DNA from: Planctomycetota bacterium
Lineage (GTDB): Bacteria; Planctomycetota; Planctomycetia; Pirellulales; Pirellulaceae
DNA length: 59,862 nucleotides
Direction of reading: 5' to 3'
Assembly (NCBI GenBank): GCA_963204965.1
Contig: CAUJKA010000325.1
Span: forward strand, 1-59,862
The notes beneath the pieces were generated by a model. That model was not told the DNA's origin. It searched no databases and saw only the letters and a program-made list of their open reading frames with translations. Of this stretch, positions 17,387 to 26,818 are shown one piece after another. Every line of letters begins with the position of its first letter. The first letter of the stretch is position 1. A program made the translations under genes and the position numbers.

Positions 17387-17872
17387 TCAACTCTGAATGA
17401 TGCGATCGCGATCTTTCACCCAATAGATCAGCAGCGGTATCGTCGCAGGCCAAGTGCAGCAACTGGTCATACCTAAGACGATTAAGATGATTTGATAGAT
17501 CCAGGCTCCATTGCCTTTTCGCCAAAAAAAACCGACTGCGAAAAGAGCTGACATACCTAAGCCAAGCACCGCGTAAACAACGCCAATAACGGCTACTTCT
17601 CCAGCATCACTCGAAGGATCATCTGCTGCGATATCCCCGGAGAAGACAACCATGACAATGCCAACTAAGATCACTGCCATGTATAGCAATAACATCACTG
17701 TGTTATAGACTTTGGCCCAAAAGATAACCTTGGGTGGTTCACCTGACCAATTGCTGCCACTGGGAGTGGAGTAAGTTGGAGGATAAGGCTGTGGAGCGGA
17801 GTACGGGTTTGTGCCATAGGCATTTGGGCCGTACGGATTTTGGCCATAAGGATTATTGGGATCGTTAGAAAT
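17387..17872 (-). CDS. Small membrane protein with Asn/Pro/Tyr-rich N-terminus, apparent ATT start
   Basis: A 161-residue protein when begun at ATT 17872. Residues 2-40 are low-complexity (NPYGQNPYGPNAYGTNPYS, then a Pro/Ser/Thr run). The rest has about three membrane helices (MLLLYMAVILVGIVMVVF, GVVYAVLGLGMSALFAVGFF, IYQIILIVLGMTSCC). The layout is common in small bacterial membrane proteins of unknown function. The first ATG is at 17698, inside the first helix region, with no ribosome site, whereas ATT at 17872 has AAGGAGA at ideal spacing and the frame is open back to the preceding gene's stop at 17900. The low-complexity segment has clear coding periodicity, so the gene must begin near 17872. 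It probably forms an operon with the deacetylase upstream. Confidence 0.75.
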   Translation of the reverse strand: MSNDPNNPYGQNPYGPNAYGTNPYSAPQPYPPTYSTPSGSNWSGEPPKVIFWAKVYNTVMLLLYMAVILVGIVMVVFSGDIAADDPSSDAGEVAVIGVVYAVLGLGMSALFAVGFFWRKGNGAWIYQIILIVLGMTSCCTWPATIPLLIYWVKDRDRIIQS

Positions 17873-17899
17873 GGTTTTTCTCCTTTTTGTAAAAGACTT

Positions 17900-18868
17900 C
17901 TAGAATACCATTTCTCGGTGCGGCAGTTTAGCACCCTGCGTCTCACGCAAATGCTGGGCTCGCTGCGACATTGGCAGCACGCGATATTGCTTAGCCAGAA
18001 TACCGATCATCCGATCCATGAAGGCACGCTTCTTCGCGCCAGGCATCGACATCGCAGGAAAGAAATCCAGCTCGGCTACATCGTCTCCACCCAAAAAATC
18101 GAGCGGGTGTAAAAGCATCGATGGTGCGGTGCCTGTCAGCCGACAGAGTGCTAATGAAAACCGGAAATAGGCCGCTGCAAGTAGTTCAGATCGTTGTGCG
18201 ATATACAACAGGTAGCTGAAGTGAAAGGGAGCTCTAAAGATCGGCATCGTGGTAACTGGAATCTCCAGCAACGGACCTGAGGCGGTCTTCCAAAAATAGG
18301 GCTTCAGTCGACGCAGCCCGTCGCGAACCGAGCCGAACAATTGACTGCGATCCTCGGATTGTTTCGCAGAGAGATTGGAATTGAAAAAGTAGTATGCTCG
18401 CGCTAGCGGTCCGATAAAAGTTGGCAACGTCGAGCAGTCGTACCAATAATCTCGCTCGCACAACAGATTCAAAACATCCGGCGACAAGCTATAGCCTGGA
18501 CCACGAAAGCCGCGTAGTTGTTGATCGGTGATCTTGGCCAATGTTTGCTCGGCAAGATCAAACTCGGCATTCAACTGCTCGATGCTATAACGTTGCAGCC
18601 AGGGCTCGTGGTGAAACGAATGGTTACCGATTTCGTGACCAGCCGCTGCGATCATCTTTAGGGACGGTAAGTTGCTTTCGATGGCCGCATCTTGTCCAAC
18701 CACAAAGACCGTGATCTTCAGTTGGTGCTTTTCCAGAATGGCAAGGAAATGCGGAATGACAACATCCAAATAGGATGGATGAGAAACCCATGACGGATCG
18801 CCATGGGTTTTCAAGTAAGACCATTTGTTGTCGAGATCGAGCGAAAGATCGGCGATAGGCAACGGCAC
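17900..18868 (-). CDS. Polysaccharide deacetylase family protein (NodB homology)
   Basis: A 322-residue carbohydrate esterase family 4-type protein. Motif 1 is LSLDLDNKW (two Asp), motif 2 is HEIGNHSFHH (metal-binding histidines) and motif 3 is RGFRGPGYS. Enzymes of this group remove N-acetyl or other acyl groups from cell-wall or exopolysaccharides, or act in polysaccharide synthesis. No signal peptide is seen, so it may act in the cytoplasm. The start is GTG at 18868. Its stop at 17900 is followed 28 nt later by the ATT-started membrane protein gene, so the two are likely translated from one message. It lies just downstream of gyrA on the same strand. Confidence 0.88.
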   Translation of the reverse strand: MPLPIADLSLDLDNKWSYLKTHGDPSWVSHPSYLDVVIPHFLAILEKHQLKITVFVVGQDAAIESNLPSLKMIAAAGHEIGNHSFHHEPWLQRYSIEQLNAEFDLAEQTLAKITDQQLRGFRGPGYSLSPDVLNLLCERDYWYDCSTLPTFIGPLARAYYFFNSNLSAKQSEDRSQLFGSVRDGLRRLKPYFWKTASGPLLEIPVTTMPIFRAPFHFSYLLYIAQRSELLAAAYFRFSLALCRLTGTAPSMLLHPLDFLGGDDVAELDFFPAMSMPGAKKRAFMDRMIGILAKQYRVLPMSQRAQHLRETQGAKLPHREMVF

Positions 18869-18903
18869 TTAGGATACCTGCATCTGGGGTAATGGCATTT
18901 GGC

Positions 18904-21786
18904 CTACTCTTCCGCAGGACTATCTGTGGTTGGATCCTCAGGAGTTGTGTCCTCGGCTGTTGCTGCTTCATCGACTACATCTTCCGAAGCCAGATCACCA
19001 GTGGCCGCTTCGTCCATTGGCACGTTGGTCGGCATAATCGCCTGTGACTCGTCGACATCCTCAGGCGGAACCTTCACGATCGCAGTTAAGGTGTCTTCGT
19101 CATCCATCTTCATGATACGAACACCTTGAGTATTTCGACCGATGATGCTGAGTTCTTTGGCGGCGACGCGTTGGATCTTTCCACGCGAAGTCATCATCAG
19201 CAGTTCATCCTCGTCGGTGACAGGGACGATTCCGATGACCGGACCGTTACGCTTACTTGCCTTGATGTCGATCAAGCCACCGCCACCACGTCGCTGCGTA
19301 CGATAAGACTGACTCGAGTTCGGTTCATCGCTTTCCGATTCGGCCTCGGCAACTTCGGCTGGCTCGGCAGCTTCGGTGATTTCACCATCGACTTCAGCAT
19401 CAGGGTCACCACCGGCAAGTTTTTCGCCAGCACCAAACCAAGTACGCTTGCCATAACCATGCTCGCAGATCGTGAGCAGCGTTGCATTTGGATCAGCGAC
19501 CACCATGCCAACCACACTGTCGTCTTTGCGGAGTCGAATTCCCTTCACGCCCGAGGTGTTACGCCCCATGGAGCGTGCATCGGTTTCAGCAAAACGAATC
19601 GCCTTACCAAACTTTGTCGCCAAGAGAATTTGGTCGTCGGGTTCAACAACGACAACGTCGACCAATTCATCAACTTCTTTCAACTTGATAGCGATGATTC
19701 CACCGCGCTTAGGTCGACTGTAGGCTTCCAGCGGAGTCTTCTTCACTAAGCCTTGCTTGGTAGCCATCATCAAGAAGTGGCCCGGCAGATTAAAGTCACG
19801 AACCGCCAAGCACTCGGCAATCTTCTCGTCAGGCGCCAGATTCAGCAAGTTGACGACCGCGCGGCCTTTGCTTTCGCGACTGAGCAACGGAATGTCGTAG
19901 ACCTTTTGCCAATAGACCTTGCCTTGTGTCGTAAAGAACAACAGGTAGGCGTGAGTGCTGGCCACGAACAGGTGTTCGATTGGATCCTCTTCGTCCGACT
20001 TGGCTCCCGTGATTCCCTTACCGCCGCGTCGCTGCGCGCGATAGGTACTGACAGGAATTCGCTTGATGTAGCCACGGTGACTGATCGTGACCACCATCGT
20101 TTCTTCGGTGATCAAATCTTCTAGGTTGTAGTTACCGATCTCTTCGGTACTGATTTCAGTACGTCGAGCATCACCAAAGCGACGAGCAATCTCTTCGGTC
20201 TCTTCGCGGATGATGGCGTAGATATTTCGAACATCGGAGAGAATGGTTAGGTAACCCTCAATCTCAATCAGCAGCTCTTGATGTTCCTGAATCAGCTTAT
20301 CTTGCTCCAGGTTGACCAATTGGCCCAATCGCATCGCCAGGATCGCATCGGTCTGAACGCTGGTCAGTGAGAATGTCGATTGATCTCCGCCTTGATCCGC
20401 CTTGAATTGGTCATAGCCCTTATCGCCCAGTGCTCGTTGCATCATCGACGCGGGCACTTCCACGCCCATCAATCGCTCTTTGGCTTCAGCTTGAGTACGG
20501 CTGGTGCGAATGATGCGAATGATCTCGTCGATATCAGCCAAGGCCAGCAACAGACCTTCTACCGTGTGCTTTCGCTTGCGAGCGCGAGCCAACAGGAACT
20601 GCGTGCGTCGACGAATGACCGTCACGCGATGGCGAATGAACTCCTGCAGCATCTCCTTGATGGTCAGCTCGCGAGGTTTGCCATCCACCAGCGCCAAGAA
20701 GATAAGCGAGAAAGAATCTTGCAAAGACGAGAACTGATAAAGTTGGTTCAGTACGACATCGGCATCGTGGCCTTGCTTGATGTCGATCACCATTCGCACA
20801 GGCTCTTTCAAGTCGCTTTCGTCGCGAATACCCGAAATGCCTTTGATCTTGCCCGAGCTAACCAATTCGGCAATTCGCTCGATCACGCGATCGCGGAACT
20901 GCTGGAATGGGATTTCGCTAACGACAATTCGAGTGCGGTTCTTGATCGTTTCGATCTTGGTTCGCGCGCGAACAACGATCGTACTGCGACCGGTTTTGTA
21001 ACCTTGTCGAATTCCGTAACGGCCACAGATGATGCCGCCGGTCGGGAAGTCTGGGCCAGGAATGATCTCCATGATCTCTTCCAGCGAGACTTCTGGGTTG
21101 TCGATCAAAGCCAGGATGCCCGTGCAGACTTCGCGCAGATTGTGCGGCGGAATGCTGGTAGCCATACCAACTGCGATACCCGTGGCGCCATTGACTAACA
21201 AGTTAGGAAAGCGGCTGGGCAAAACGACCGGCTCGGTTCGAGCTTCGTCATAAGTCGGGACGTAATCGACGGTATCCAGCTTGAGGTCATCGAGCATTAG
21301 CGCGGCAGCGGCGCTCAGACGAGCTTCGGTATATCGCATCGCCGCTGGTGGCAGGCCAGCGATCGAGCCAAAGTTGCCTTGCTTGTCGATCAACACCTCT
21401 CGCATGTTCCACTCTTGGGCCATACGAACGAGCGTTGGATAGATAACGGCTTCACCGTGTGGGTGATAGTTACCGCTGGTATCACCCGAGATCTTAGCGC
21501 ACTTAACTCGTTTGGCCCCTGGTCCTAAACTCAAGTCATTCATCGCCACCAGAATGCGTCGCTGCGAAGGCTTGAGCCCGTCGCGGACGTCAGGCAGCGC
21601 GCGGCTGACGATCACGCTCATCGCATAGGTCAGGTAGCTGTCGCGTAGCTCGTTCTCAATAGGCTGATCGACAAGATTGGTGCCGCTGCTGTTGGTCCCA
21701 AAATAGCCTTCTTCGCCTGGAGGTGGCCCCTTGGTGTTGGCATCATCCGCACCGTTGTCAGTATCATCGGGGGGTAAGCTAGACAA
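18904..21786 (-). CDS. gyrA: DNA gyrase subunit A
   Basis: A 960-residue type IIA topoisomerase subunit that breaks and rejoins DNA with GyrB to introduce negative supercoils. The catalytic tyrosine is Tyr152 in AAMRYTEAR. The GyrA box is QRRGGKG, marking it as gyrase and not topoisomerase IV, and is followed by the beta-pinwheel domain. The quinolone region reads [18 protein letters not shown]; Ala113 and Pro117 stand at the positions of E. coli Ser83 and Asp87. A ~40-residue acidic insertion (Glu/Ala/Asp-rich, after GAGEKLAGG) sits between GYGKRTWFG and [11 protein letters not shown], and the tail is acidic. The only early start is TTG at 21786, with AAGGC about 12 nt upstream. GyrB is not in this window. 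Confidence 0.97.
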   Translation of the reverse strand: MSSLPPDDTDNGADDANTKGPPPGEEGYFGTNSSGTNLVDQPIENELRDSYLTYAMSVIVSRALPDVRDGLKPSQRRILVAMNDLSLGPGAKRVKCAKISGDTSGNYHPHGEAVIYPTLVRMAQEWNMREVLIDKQGNFGSIAGLPPAAMRYTEARLSAAAALMLDDLKLDTVDYVPTYDEARTEPVVLPSRFPNLLVNGATGIAVGMATSIPPHNLREVCTGILALIDNPEVSLEEIMEIIPGPDFPTGGIICGRYGIRQGYKTGRSTIVVRARTKIETIKNRTRIVVSEIPFQQFRDRVIERIAELVSSGKIKGISGIRDESDLKEPVRMVIDIKQGHDADVVLNQLYQFSSLQDSFSLIFLALVDGKPRELTIKEMLQEFIRHRVTVIRRRTQFLLARARKRKHTVEGLLLALADIDEIIRIIRTSRTQAEAKERLMGVEVPASMMQRALGDKGYDQFKADQGGDQSTFSLTSVQTDAILAMRLGQLVNLEQDKLIQEHQELLIEIEGYLTILSDVRNIYAIIREETEEIARRFGDARRTEISTEEIGNYNLEDLITEETMVVTISHRGYIKRIPVSTYRAQRRGGKGITGAKSDEEDPIEHLFVASTHAYLLFFTTQGKVYWQKVYDIPLLSRESKGRAVVNLLNLAPDEKIAECLAVRDFNLPGHFLMMATKQGLVKKTPLEAYSRPKRGGIIAIKLKEVDELVDVVVVEPDDQILLATKFGKAIRFAETDARSMGRNTSGVKGIRLRKDDSVVGMVVADPNATLLTICEHGYGKRTWFGAGEKLAGGDPDAEVDGEITEAAEPAEVAEAESESDEPNSSQSYRTQRRGGGGLIDIKASKRNGPVIGIVPVTDEDELLMMTSRGKIQRVAAKELSIIGRNTQGVRIMKMDDEDTLTAIVKVPPEDVDESQAIMPTNVPMDEAATGDLASEDVVDEAATAEDTTPEDPTTDSPAEE

Positions 21787-22255
21787 TTTGGCTGCCTTGT
21801 TTTCTATTGAGTTCGAGAGTTTTTGCGATTTTCGTCGGCATCAGCTTGAGGGCTGCTCGGGTCACAAAAATCGGCTTGAGGACGGCTTCCAAGACACCGC
21901 CAACAAGGGTCTAAACTAGGCCGGGAAATATACCAGAAATGGCCGGTTTTAACAAAGGGGTGGAGCGATATTTATGGGCGACGTAAGTCCCTGAAAAATC
22001 GAGATTTATGGCGACAGGACGCAACGGCATGTTCATTGCAAAGTCGACTGGTAGTTCAGGGGTGAATTTCAAGCTCTTTAGCACGGCACTTTACGATCCG
22101 AACACGCATAGCTCGATATTAGGTCTAAAGGCACTGAAATCGCCATTACACGAATTTAGTTAGGACGGCTCCATAGAATCCGTGTCCCAACAGTAGGGAT
22201 TTTGACGTAGAATCTTTAGTTCTACTGCTCAACAGAAATTTCCTCGGTAAGTCCC
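21787..22255. other. Divergent intergenic region gyrA / PP2C gene
   Basis: 469 bp carrying the leaders of two divergent genes. A TTGACG at 22202-22207 could be a -35 element for the phosphatase gene, but no convincing -10 follows. I found no REP, no hairpin terminator and no open frame of interest. Confidence 0.5.
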
Positions 22256-23101
22256 ATGCGACTCAGTACACCCATCGTTCTGCGAGAAGCCGACATGTCG
22301 GCAGCCCAGGCTTGCCCCCTGGCTGGCGGCGAGGTGGTGTATTTCTCCAACCGTTGCCCGGATAAACAGTCAGGCAACGAGGACACCCTGGCAATCATCC
22401 CCGTCAGCGAGACGTGCGGCGTCTTGGCTTTAGCAGACGGCTGTGGTGGCGAAGTTCAAGGCAAAGAAGCTGCCGCGTTGGCCATTCAAGCCGTGGTCGA
22501 TTGCGTCCTTCAATCCACTTCCCCTGAGTTCATTCGCATCGCCATTCTCGATGGCTTTGAAAAGGCCACGCGACAAGTCGCTGGTCTTGGCGGCGGTGCT
22601 GCGACGACTCTGGTTGTCGTCGAGATCCAAGGCAAGCAACTGAGGACCTATCACGTTGGCGATTCTCAAGCGATGCTGGTCGGTGGTCGAGGCAAAGTCA
22701 AGTTCATTACGATGGCGCACTCGCCAGTCAGCTTCGCTCAAGAGGCTGGTTACCTGACTGAAGACGAAGCTATCGCCCACGAAGATCGCAACATCATCTC
22801 CAACGCACTGGGAGCTGAAGGAACCTACATCGACGTCGGCTTGCCACGATCCTTGGCAGCCCGCGATACTCTGGTCATCGGCTCAGATGGACTTTACGAC
22901 AACCTTACGATGAGCGAGATTGTCGACTTGGTCCGCAAGGATTCGATTGAAAAAGCCGTCGAAAAAACTCGCGAGGCCGTTGAGTCGCGAATGCGAGGCA
23001 GCCAAGCTAATCAACCCTGCAAGCCCGACGATCTTTCGATGATACTCTTCAGACCTTGCCGCAAAGCCGCCAGCGCAGCGCTGCATGAGCGATCGGCGTA
23101 A
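22256..23101 (+). CDS. PP2C-family serine/threonine protein phosphatase
   Basis: A 281-residue soluble phosphatase of the PPM/PP2C family, which dephosphorylates Ser/Thr with two metal ions. The metal-site motifs are visible: SGNEDTLAII, VLALADGCGG, TYHVGDSQAML, VIGSDGLYDN and the final KPDDLSMIL. No membrane or sensor domain is attached. In planctomycetes such enzymes oppose the abundant Ser/Thr kinases, but no kinase is adjacent. An internal ATG 13 codons in is possible as the start, since the catalytic domain begins near residue 30. It stands alone between gyrA (divergent) and manA (convergent). Confidence 0.93.
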   Translation: MRLSTPIVLREADMSAAQACPLAGGEVVYFSNRCPDKQSGNEDTLAIIPVSETCGVLALADGCGGEVQGKEAAALAIQAVVDCVLQSTSPEFIRIAILDGFEKATRQVAGLGGGAATTLVVVEIQGKQLRTYHVGDSQAMLVGGRGKVKFITMAHSPVSFAQEAGYLTEDEAIAHEDRNIISNALGAEGTYIDVGLPRSLAARDTLVIGSDGLYDNLTMSEIVDLVRKDSIEKAVEKTREAVESRMRGSQANQPCKPDDLSMILFRPCRKAASAALHERSA

Positions 23102-23106
23102 CGCTT

Positions 23107-23137
23107 CGGGTAGGTCAAATTCCTGCCGGGTTTGACC
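23107..23137 (+). repeat. 31-nt repeat, exact inverted copy of 26952-26982
   Basis: The sequence beginning CGGGTAGGTCAAATTCC is identical, base for base, to the reverse complement of 26952-26982. It begins 5 bp after the phosphatase stop codon. A shorter piece (AATTTGACCTACCC) recurs at 27008-27021. Confidence 0.8.
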
Positions 23138-23148
23138 TTTCGCCTCTT

Positions 23149-23305
23149 AGCCCGGAGGGCGTGAACCACCGGAATATTGGCACCAAATTGCTTTCAAGCC
23201 CGGAGGGCGAAACATACTCTTCAATCGGACGGCTGTGTTAACATGAGCTGACCTATGTGACGCACGGCTGACGCACACCGGCATAGATGTAGCGCCCTCC
23301 GGGCT
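23149..23305. repeat. REP cluster downstream of the PP2C gene
   Basis: A fused partial REP at 23149 (AGCCCGGAGGGCGTGAACC running into ACCGG), a full module 1 near 23196-23214 (AGCCCGGAGGGCGAAACAT), and a reverse module 1 ending at 23305. The cluster lies between the convergent phosphatase and manA genes. Confidence 0.8.
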
Positions 23306-23481
23306 AAAAACATCGCTTCGGATTACGACTTTCTCCAGTGCCAGTCCTAAATGCTGGAACGTCCACTCCGGTTCTTTCCGGCAGATAAGAACCTACCAGA
23401 CCGCCTCGCGTCTGATCTGCGAAAAAAGAAGAAGAGTCATGGTGGGTTTCGTTCCTCAACCGCACCCTACGCGATAAGAAC

Positions 23482-24453
23482 CTACTCAACAAACATATCA
23501 AGCAACTCTGCCTCGCCGGTTAGCTTAGCTTGGCAACGGGCCAGCGATGCGGGAAGCAAGAGACTTTCGCCGACCTTCAATTGCTCTGAAAAACCATCGC
23601 CTTCGATCGTCACGCCACCAGTTGGAGTTGTGACGAAGTGGAATCGCCCGTCTCCACCGACGCCAATTGAATCCACGTCGGAAATGCGATCGAAGCAGAA
23701 CTTATCGCAGCTCACCAATCGCATCCTGCCTAGCTGGGAAGTTGGCTGGGGCACTTGAATGGGTCGCGGACCAGATTGGTAGTCGGTCACTTCAATCGAC
23801 TGCGGGATATGCAACTCTCGCGACTTACCGCGCGCGTCCAGACGATTCCAATCGAACAAGCGAAAGGTAGTGTTCGAAGCTTGCTGAATTTCAGCTACCA
23901 GCAATCCAGCGCCCAGAGCATGAACGGTGCCAGCGGGAATAAAGATACAGTCACCTGCTTGAGGATGAATCTCGTGCAGGCACTTGTGGACGGTGCCATT
24001 GGAGGTTGCCTCCATGAGCTCGGCAGGCCCAACTCCGGGCTTCAGTCCCGCGTACAGCACGCCACCGGGCTGGCAGTCGATGATGTACCAAGCTTCGGTC
24101 TTGCCCAAATCTGGCGGCGTCATCTTGAGGGCGTAAGCATCGTTGGGGTGAACTTGCACGCTAAGTACTTTTTGGCAATCCAAGTACTTTAGTAGTAAAG
24201 GCAGCGAAGTCCGATTGGCACCCAGCAACCAAGCCGCGTCCCGAGCGATCACGTCGCCCAGGGTCTTTCCGGCCAGAGAGCCGTTGAGGATTCGGCTAGA
24301 ATGCTCGGGATGATCGATCAGCTCCCAACTTTCTGCCCAAATCCCATTTTCGGGAATGGACTTACCCAAACGCGTCTGCAAACCTCGCCCACCCCACAAA
24401 TAATCACGGAAAAAGGGCTGACAACGCAGCGGATAGGCAGCTTGGAGCATCAT
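23482..24453 (-). CDS. manA: Mannose-6-phosphate isomerase, class I
   Basis: Zinc-dependent interconversion of mannose 6-phosphate and fructose 6-phosphate, feeding GDP-mannose synthesis for glycans. The protein is 323 residues. Zinc ligands appear in SVQVHPND (Gln, His), GKTEAWYI (Glu) and PAGTVHALG (His). The family-typical start PFFRDYLWGG and the segment EIQQASNTTFRLFDW are present. This is the shorter Bacillus-type class I form of about 315 residues. It starts with two consecutive ATGs. It is monocistronic, divergent from tatC. Confidence 0.95.
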   Translation of the reverse strand: MMLQAAYPLRCQPFFRDYLWGGRGLQTRLGKSIPENGIWAESWELIDHPEHSSRILNGSLAGKTLGDVIARDAAWLLGANRTSLPLLLKYLDCQKVLSVQVHPNDAYALKMTPPDLGKTEAWYIIDCQPGGVLYAGLKPGVGPAELMEATSNGTVHKCLHEIHPQAGDCIFIPAGTVHALGAGLLVAEIQQASNTTFRLFDWNRLDARGKSRELHIPQSIEVTDYQSGPRPIQVPQPTSQLGRMRLVSCDKFCFDRISDVDSIGVGGDGRFHFVTTPTGGVTIEGDGFSEQLKVGESLLLPASLARCQAKLTGEAELLDMFVE

Positions 24454-24604
24454 GTGCAGATAACCTACGAAAAACGGGCTTGTCGAGTTATAGTGTGTTG
24501 AAGTTTTACGTTGCTTGACCCTCGCAGGCCACTAATTAGATGGCTAAGCCACCCGCGAGACGGCATCCACTTTACGCTCCGAATGCGCTGAGGAATAGGC
24601 TGGA

Positions 24605-25735
24605 ATGATCAACAAGCTGCCAGCAGACGATCTTTTTGAGAAGAGCTCGATGACCTTTGGGGAACACCTCGAGGAGCTTCGTCGTGCGCTGGCCAAGGCG
24701 ATGATCTGGCTGGGAATCGGTACCGCTCTAGGACTCCTTCTAGCCGAACGGATCGTGAAGTTTATCGAAACGCCGCTTAAGGGAGCAATCACCGGATATT
24801 ACGTCGAACGGGCCAAGCTGTCCTTTGAAGAGGCCAACGGAGTCAAACCAAGCGACGAGCTTGCAGCGTGGATGCTGCATAATAACATGCAGCCGCAACG
24901 GGCCTACGTGGATCCATTCACGATCACCGACATTGCCAATCCAACACAACCAACGGAGCGTCAGCCGGCAAATCAGGACGGAAAGTCAAAGTCACCTGAA
25001 CTCGACGAGCCTGAAGCAAAATCGAAAGACAAAACAGCAGAGATCGATCAATCCGAGCTAGTCGGTAAGCTTGAGCAGAATCCGTGGAAGGATGTCGACA
25101 TTCGCCGCCTGAGTGAACTCAAGCCGTTCATCTTATGGCAACCGATTCCCAACAAGCTGATTGCCCTAACATCGATGGAGCCCTTCATGATGTGGATGAA
25201 GGCTGGAATCGTTGCTGGCATCATCTTCAGTTCGCCGGGAATCTTCTACCACATATGGCAGTTCTTCGCCGCTGGACTTTATCCTCACGAACGCCGCTAT
25301 GTTTATTGGTACTTGCCGCTGAGCTTGGCTCTTTTCTTTGCGGGTGTCGCGCTGGCCTTCTTCGTTATCTTCAAACTTGTCCTGCAGTTTTTGATCGGTT
25401 ACACCAGCAGCCTGGACGTCGAGTTTGCGCCGCGATTGAACGACTACATGACCTTCGCGATGATGTTGCCTCTAGGCTTCGGGCTGGCTTTCCAGCTACC
25501 GATCGTCATGCTTGGATTGCATCGCTTCGGCGTGATCACAGCCGAGACATTCTTATCTCAGTGGCGCATCGCGGTACTTGTGATTTCGTTCCTGGCGATG
25601 ATTTTGACACCTGCCGATCCTTACAGCATGATCGGATTAGCGGTGCCTTTGATTGTGCTTTACTTCCTTGGCATTTTGCTGTGCCACTACATGCCTAAGG
25701 GAGCCGGGTTCGGTTCAGCAGCCGTCGATCCTTAG
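24605..25735 (+). CDS. tatC: Sec-independent protein translocase TatC with large first periplasmic loop
   Basis: Core receptor of the twin-arginine export pathway. At 376 residues it is well above the usual ~250. The N-terminus has FGEHLEELRRAL (the conserved HLxELR), followed by TM1 at about 31-49. The second conserved region TSMEPFMMWMKAGIV and the FFAAGLYPHERR motif begin near 199. Between them is a ~105-residue insertion, charged and low-complexity around 115-150 (Lys/Ser/Pro/Glu/Asp), which would enlarge periplasmic loop 1. Five further hydrophobic segments follow as in TatC. No tatA or tatB is adjacent. It would export the RR-signal proteins encoded at 77-1087 and 13349-14197. Confidence 0.95.
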   Translation: MINKLPADDLFEKSSMTFGEHLEELRRALAKAMIWLGIGTALGLLLAERIVKFIETPLKGAITGYYVERAKLSFEEANGVKPSDELAAWMLHNNMQPQRAYVDPFTITDIANPTQPTERQPANQDGKSKSPELDEPEAKSKDKTAEIDQSELVGKLEQNPWKDVDIRRLSELKPFILWQPIPNKLIALTSMEPFMMWMKAGIVAGIIFSSPGIFYHIWQFFAAGLYPHERRYVYWYLPLSLALFFAGVALAFFVIFKLVLQFLIGYTSSLDVEFAPRLNDYMTFAMMLPLGFGLAFQLPIVMLGLHRFGVITAETFLSQWRIAVLVISFLAMILTPADPYSMIGLAVPLIVLYFLGILLCHYMPKGAGFGSAAVDP

Positions 25736-25779
25736 AAAACAGCGAACGGTCTGCAACATAGCGACTCGGGAAGCAGATA

Positions 25780-25872
25780 GTTTAACGGCAAGCCGTAGGC
25801 GACTGCTTTAGGCACTCTTTATGTGCTCGAAGAAGAAGAAGAAGAACAGTCGCCTTCGGCTTGCCGTTAAAC
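25780..25872. repeat. Hairpin element with GTTTAACGGCAAGCCG arms, short core
   Basis: Arms 25780-25805 and 25847-25872 pair over 26 bp with one mismatch. They are the same arms as at 1747-1910 and 2160-2323, but the core is only 41 bp and unrelated (it includes a run of GAA triplets at 25829-25845). It lies between the convergent tatC and dat genes, where the long stem could also act as a transcription barrier. Confidence 0.85.
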
Positions 25873-25907
25873 GAAATGCCTGGATGCGAAGTTCTAATTC
25901 ATCGTCG

Positions 25908-26768
25908 TTAGATCGCCGATTGTCGCATTCGGGCGAGATAGGTCTCGCGAAGCTTCTTGGTTAATCGCCCCGGCGAACCATTGCCAATCGATTGCCCGTC
26001 AATTTCGACGACTGGCATGACAAAGGCCGATGCTGATGTCACAAAAGCTTCGTCGGCCGACAGTGACTCCTGAATGCTAAACGGGCGCTGTTCAATTTGC
26101 AGTCCTGATTCGCTGGCGAACTGAATGACCGCGCTGCGTGTTATCCCATGCAGGATCTCATTGCCCAATTGACGTGTAATCAACTTGTCTCGAACGATGA
26201 TATACGCATTGTTGGATGTCCCTTCGGTAACGTTGCCGTCCTCGACAAACCAAGCATCGTCAACGCCCGCATGCACGGCCATCATCTTTCCCATCGAAGG
26301 ATAAAGTAACTGCACCGTCTTGATATCGCGTCGAGCCCATCGTTGGTCTGGAATGCTGATGACTTTCCAACCGACTTCGACCGCAGGTGGATTGGCAAGG
26401 TCAGGCTTGGACTGCGTAAAGGCAACTACAGTGGGTACCACATCCTTGGAAGGAAACTTGAAATCGCGATCGCCTGGATTCCCTCGCGTTACTTGAAGGT
26501 AAACAATTCCATTGCTGATGTTGTTATCGCGAACCAATCTCCGATGTAACTCCAGCCACTGCGGTACTGTCAACGGATTGGAAATGGCGAGCTGATCCAA
26601 GGACCGATCCAGCCGCTTCATGTGACCCGCATAGTCGATCAGCTTCCCATCGAGCACGGAAGTGACTTCATAGACTCCATCGGCCATCAAGAAACCGCGG
26701 TCAAAAATCGAGACCGTCGCCTGATGCTCGGGGACATAGCTCCCATTGACGTAAACGATGCGAGTCAT
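25908..26768 (-). CDS. dat: D-amino-acid transaminase (fold-type IV PLP enzyme)
   Basis: A 286-residue aminotransferase of the D-alanine/branched-chain class. The N-terminal signature is YVNGSYVPEHQATVSIFDRG then FLMADGVYEV. The PLP-binding lysine is in RRDIKTVQLL, as in Bacillus D-amino-acid transaminase (RCDIKSLN). The cofactor-loop motif NVTEGTSNNAY is also present. D-amino-acid transaminases make D-glutamate and D-alanine for peptidoglycan. A related aminodeoxychorismate-lyase function cannot be fully excluded, but the start and lysine context favour dat. The ATG at 26768 has no ribosome site; tandem TTACACC heptamers begin 3 nt upstream. Confidence 0.85.
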   Translation of the reverse strand: MTRIVYVNGSYVPEHQATVSIFDRGFLMADGVYEVTSVLDGKLIDYAGHMKRLDRSLDQLAISNPLTVPQWLELHRRLVRDNNISNGIVYLQVTRGNPGDRDFKFPSKDVVPTVVAFTQSKPDLANPPAVEVGWKVISIPDQRWARRDIKTVQLLYPSMGKMMAVHAGVDDAWFVEDGNVTEGTSNNAYIIVRDKLITRQLGNEILHGITRSAVIQFASESGLQIEQRPFSIQESLSADEAFVTSASAFVMPVVEIDGQSIGNGSPGRLTKKLRETYLARMRQSAI

Positions 26769-26771
26769 AGC

Positions 26772-26795
26772 AAGGTGTAAGGTGTAAGGTGTAAG
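26772..26795 (-). repeat. TTACACC heptamer tandem repeat before dat
   Basis: Three units of the heptamer (AAGGTGT on the plus strand) plus a partial unit, starting 3 nt upstream of the dat start codon. The same heptamer in four units precedes dapF at 42561-42592. Confidence 0.85.
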
Positions 26796-26818
26796 GCGGT
26801 TTTGGGCATTTGGTTTTC

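Noticed and set aside
20380..21198. 272-codon open frame antisense to gyrA
   Set aside because: It lies wholly opposite a clear gyrA coding sequence and has a shadow-frame composition.
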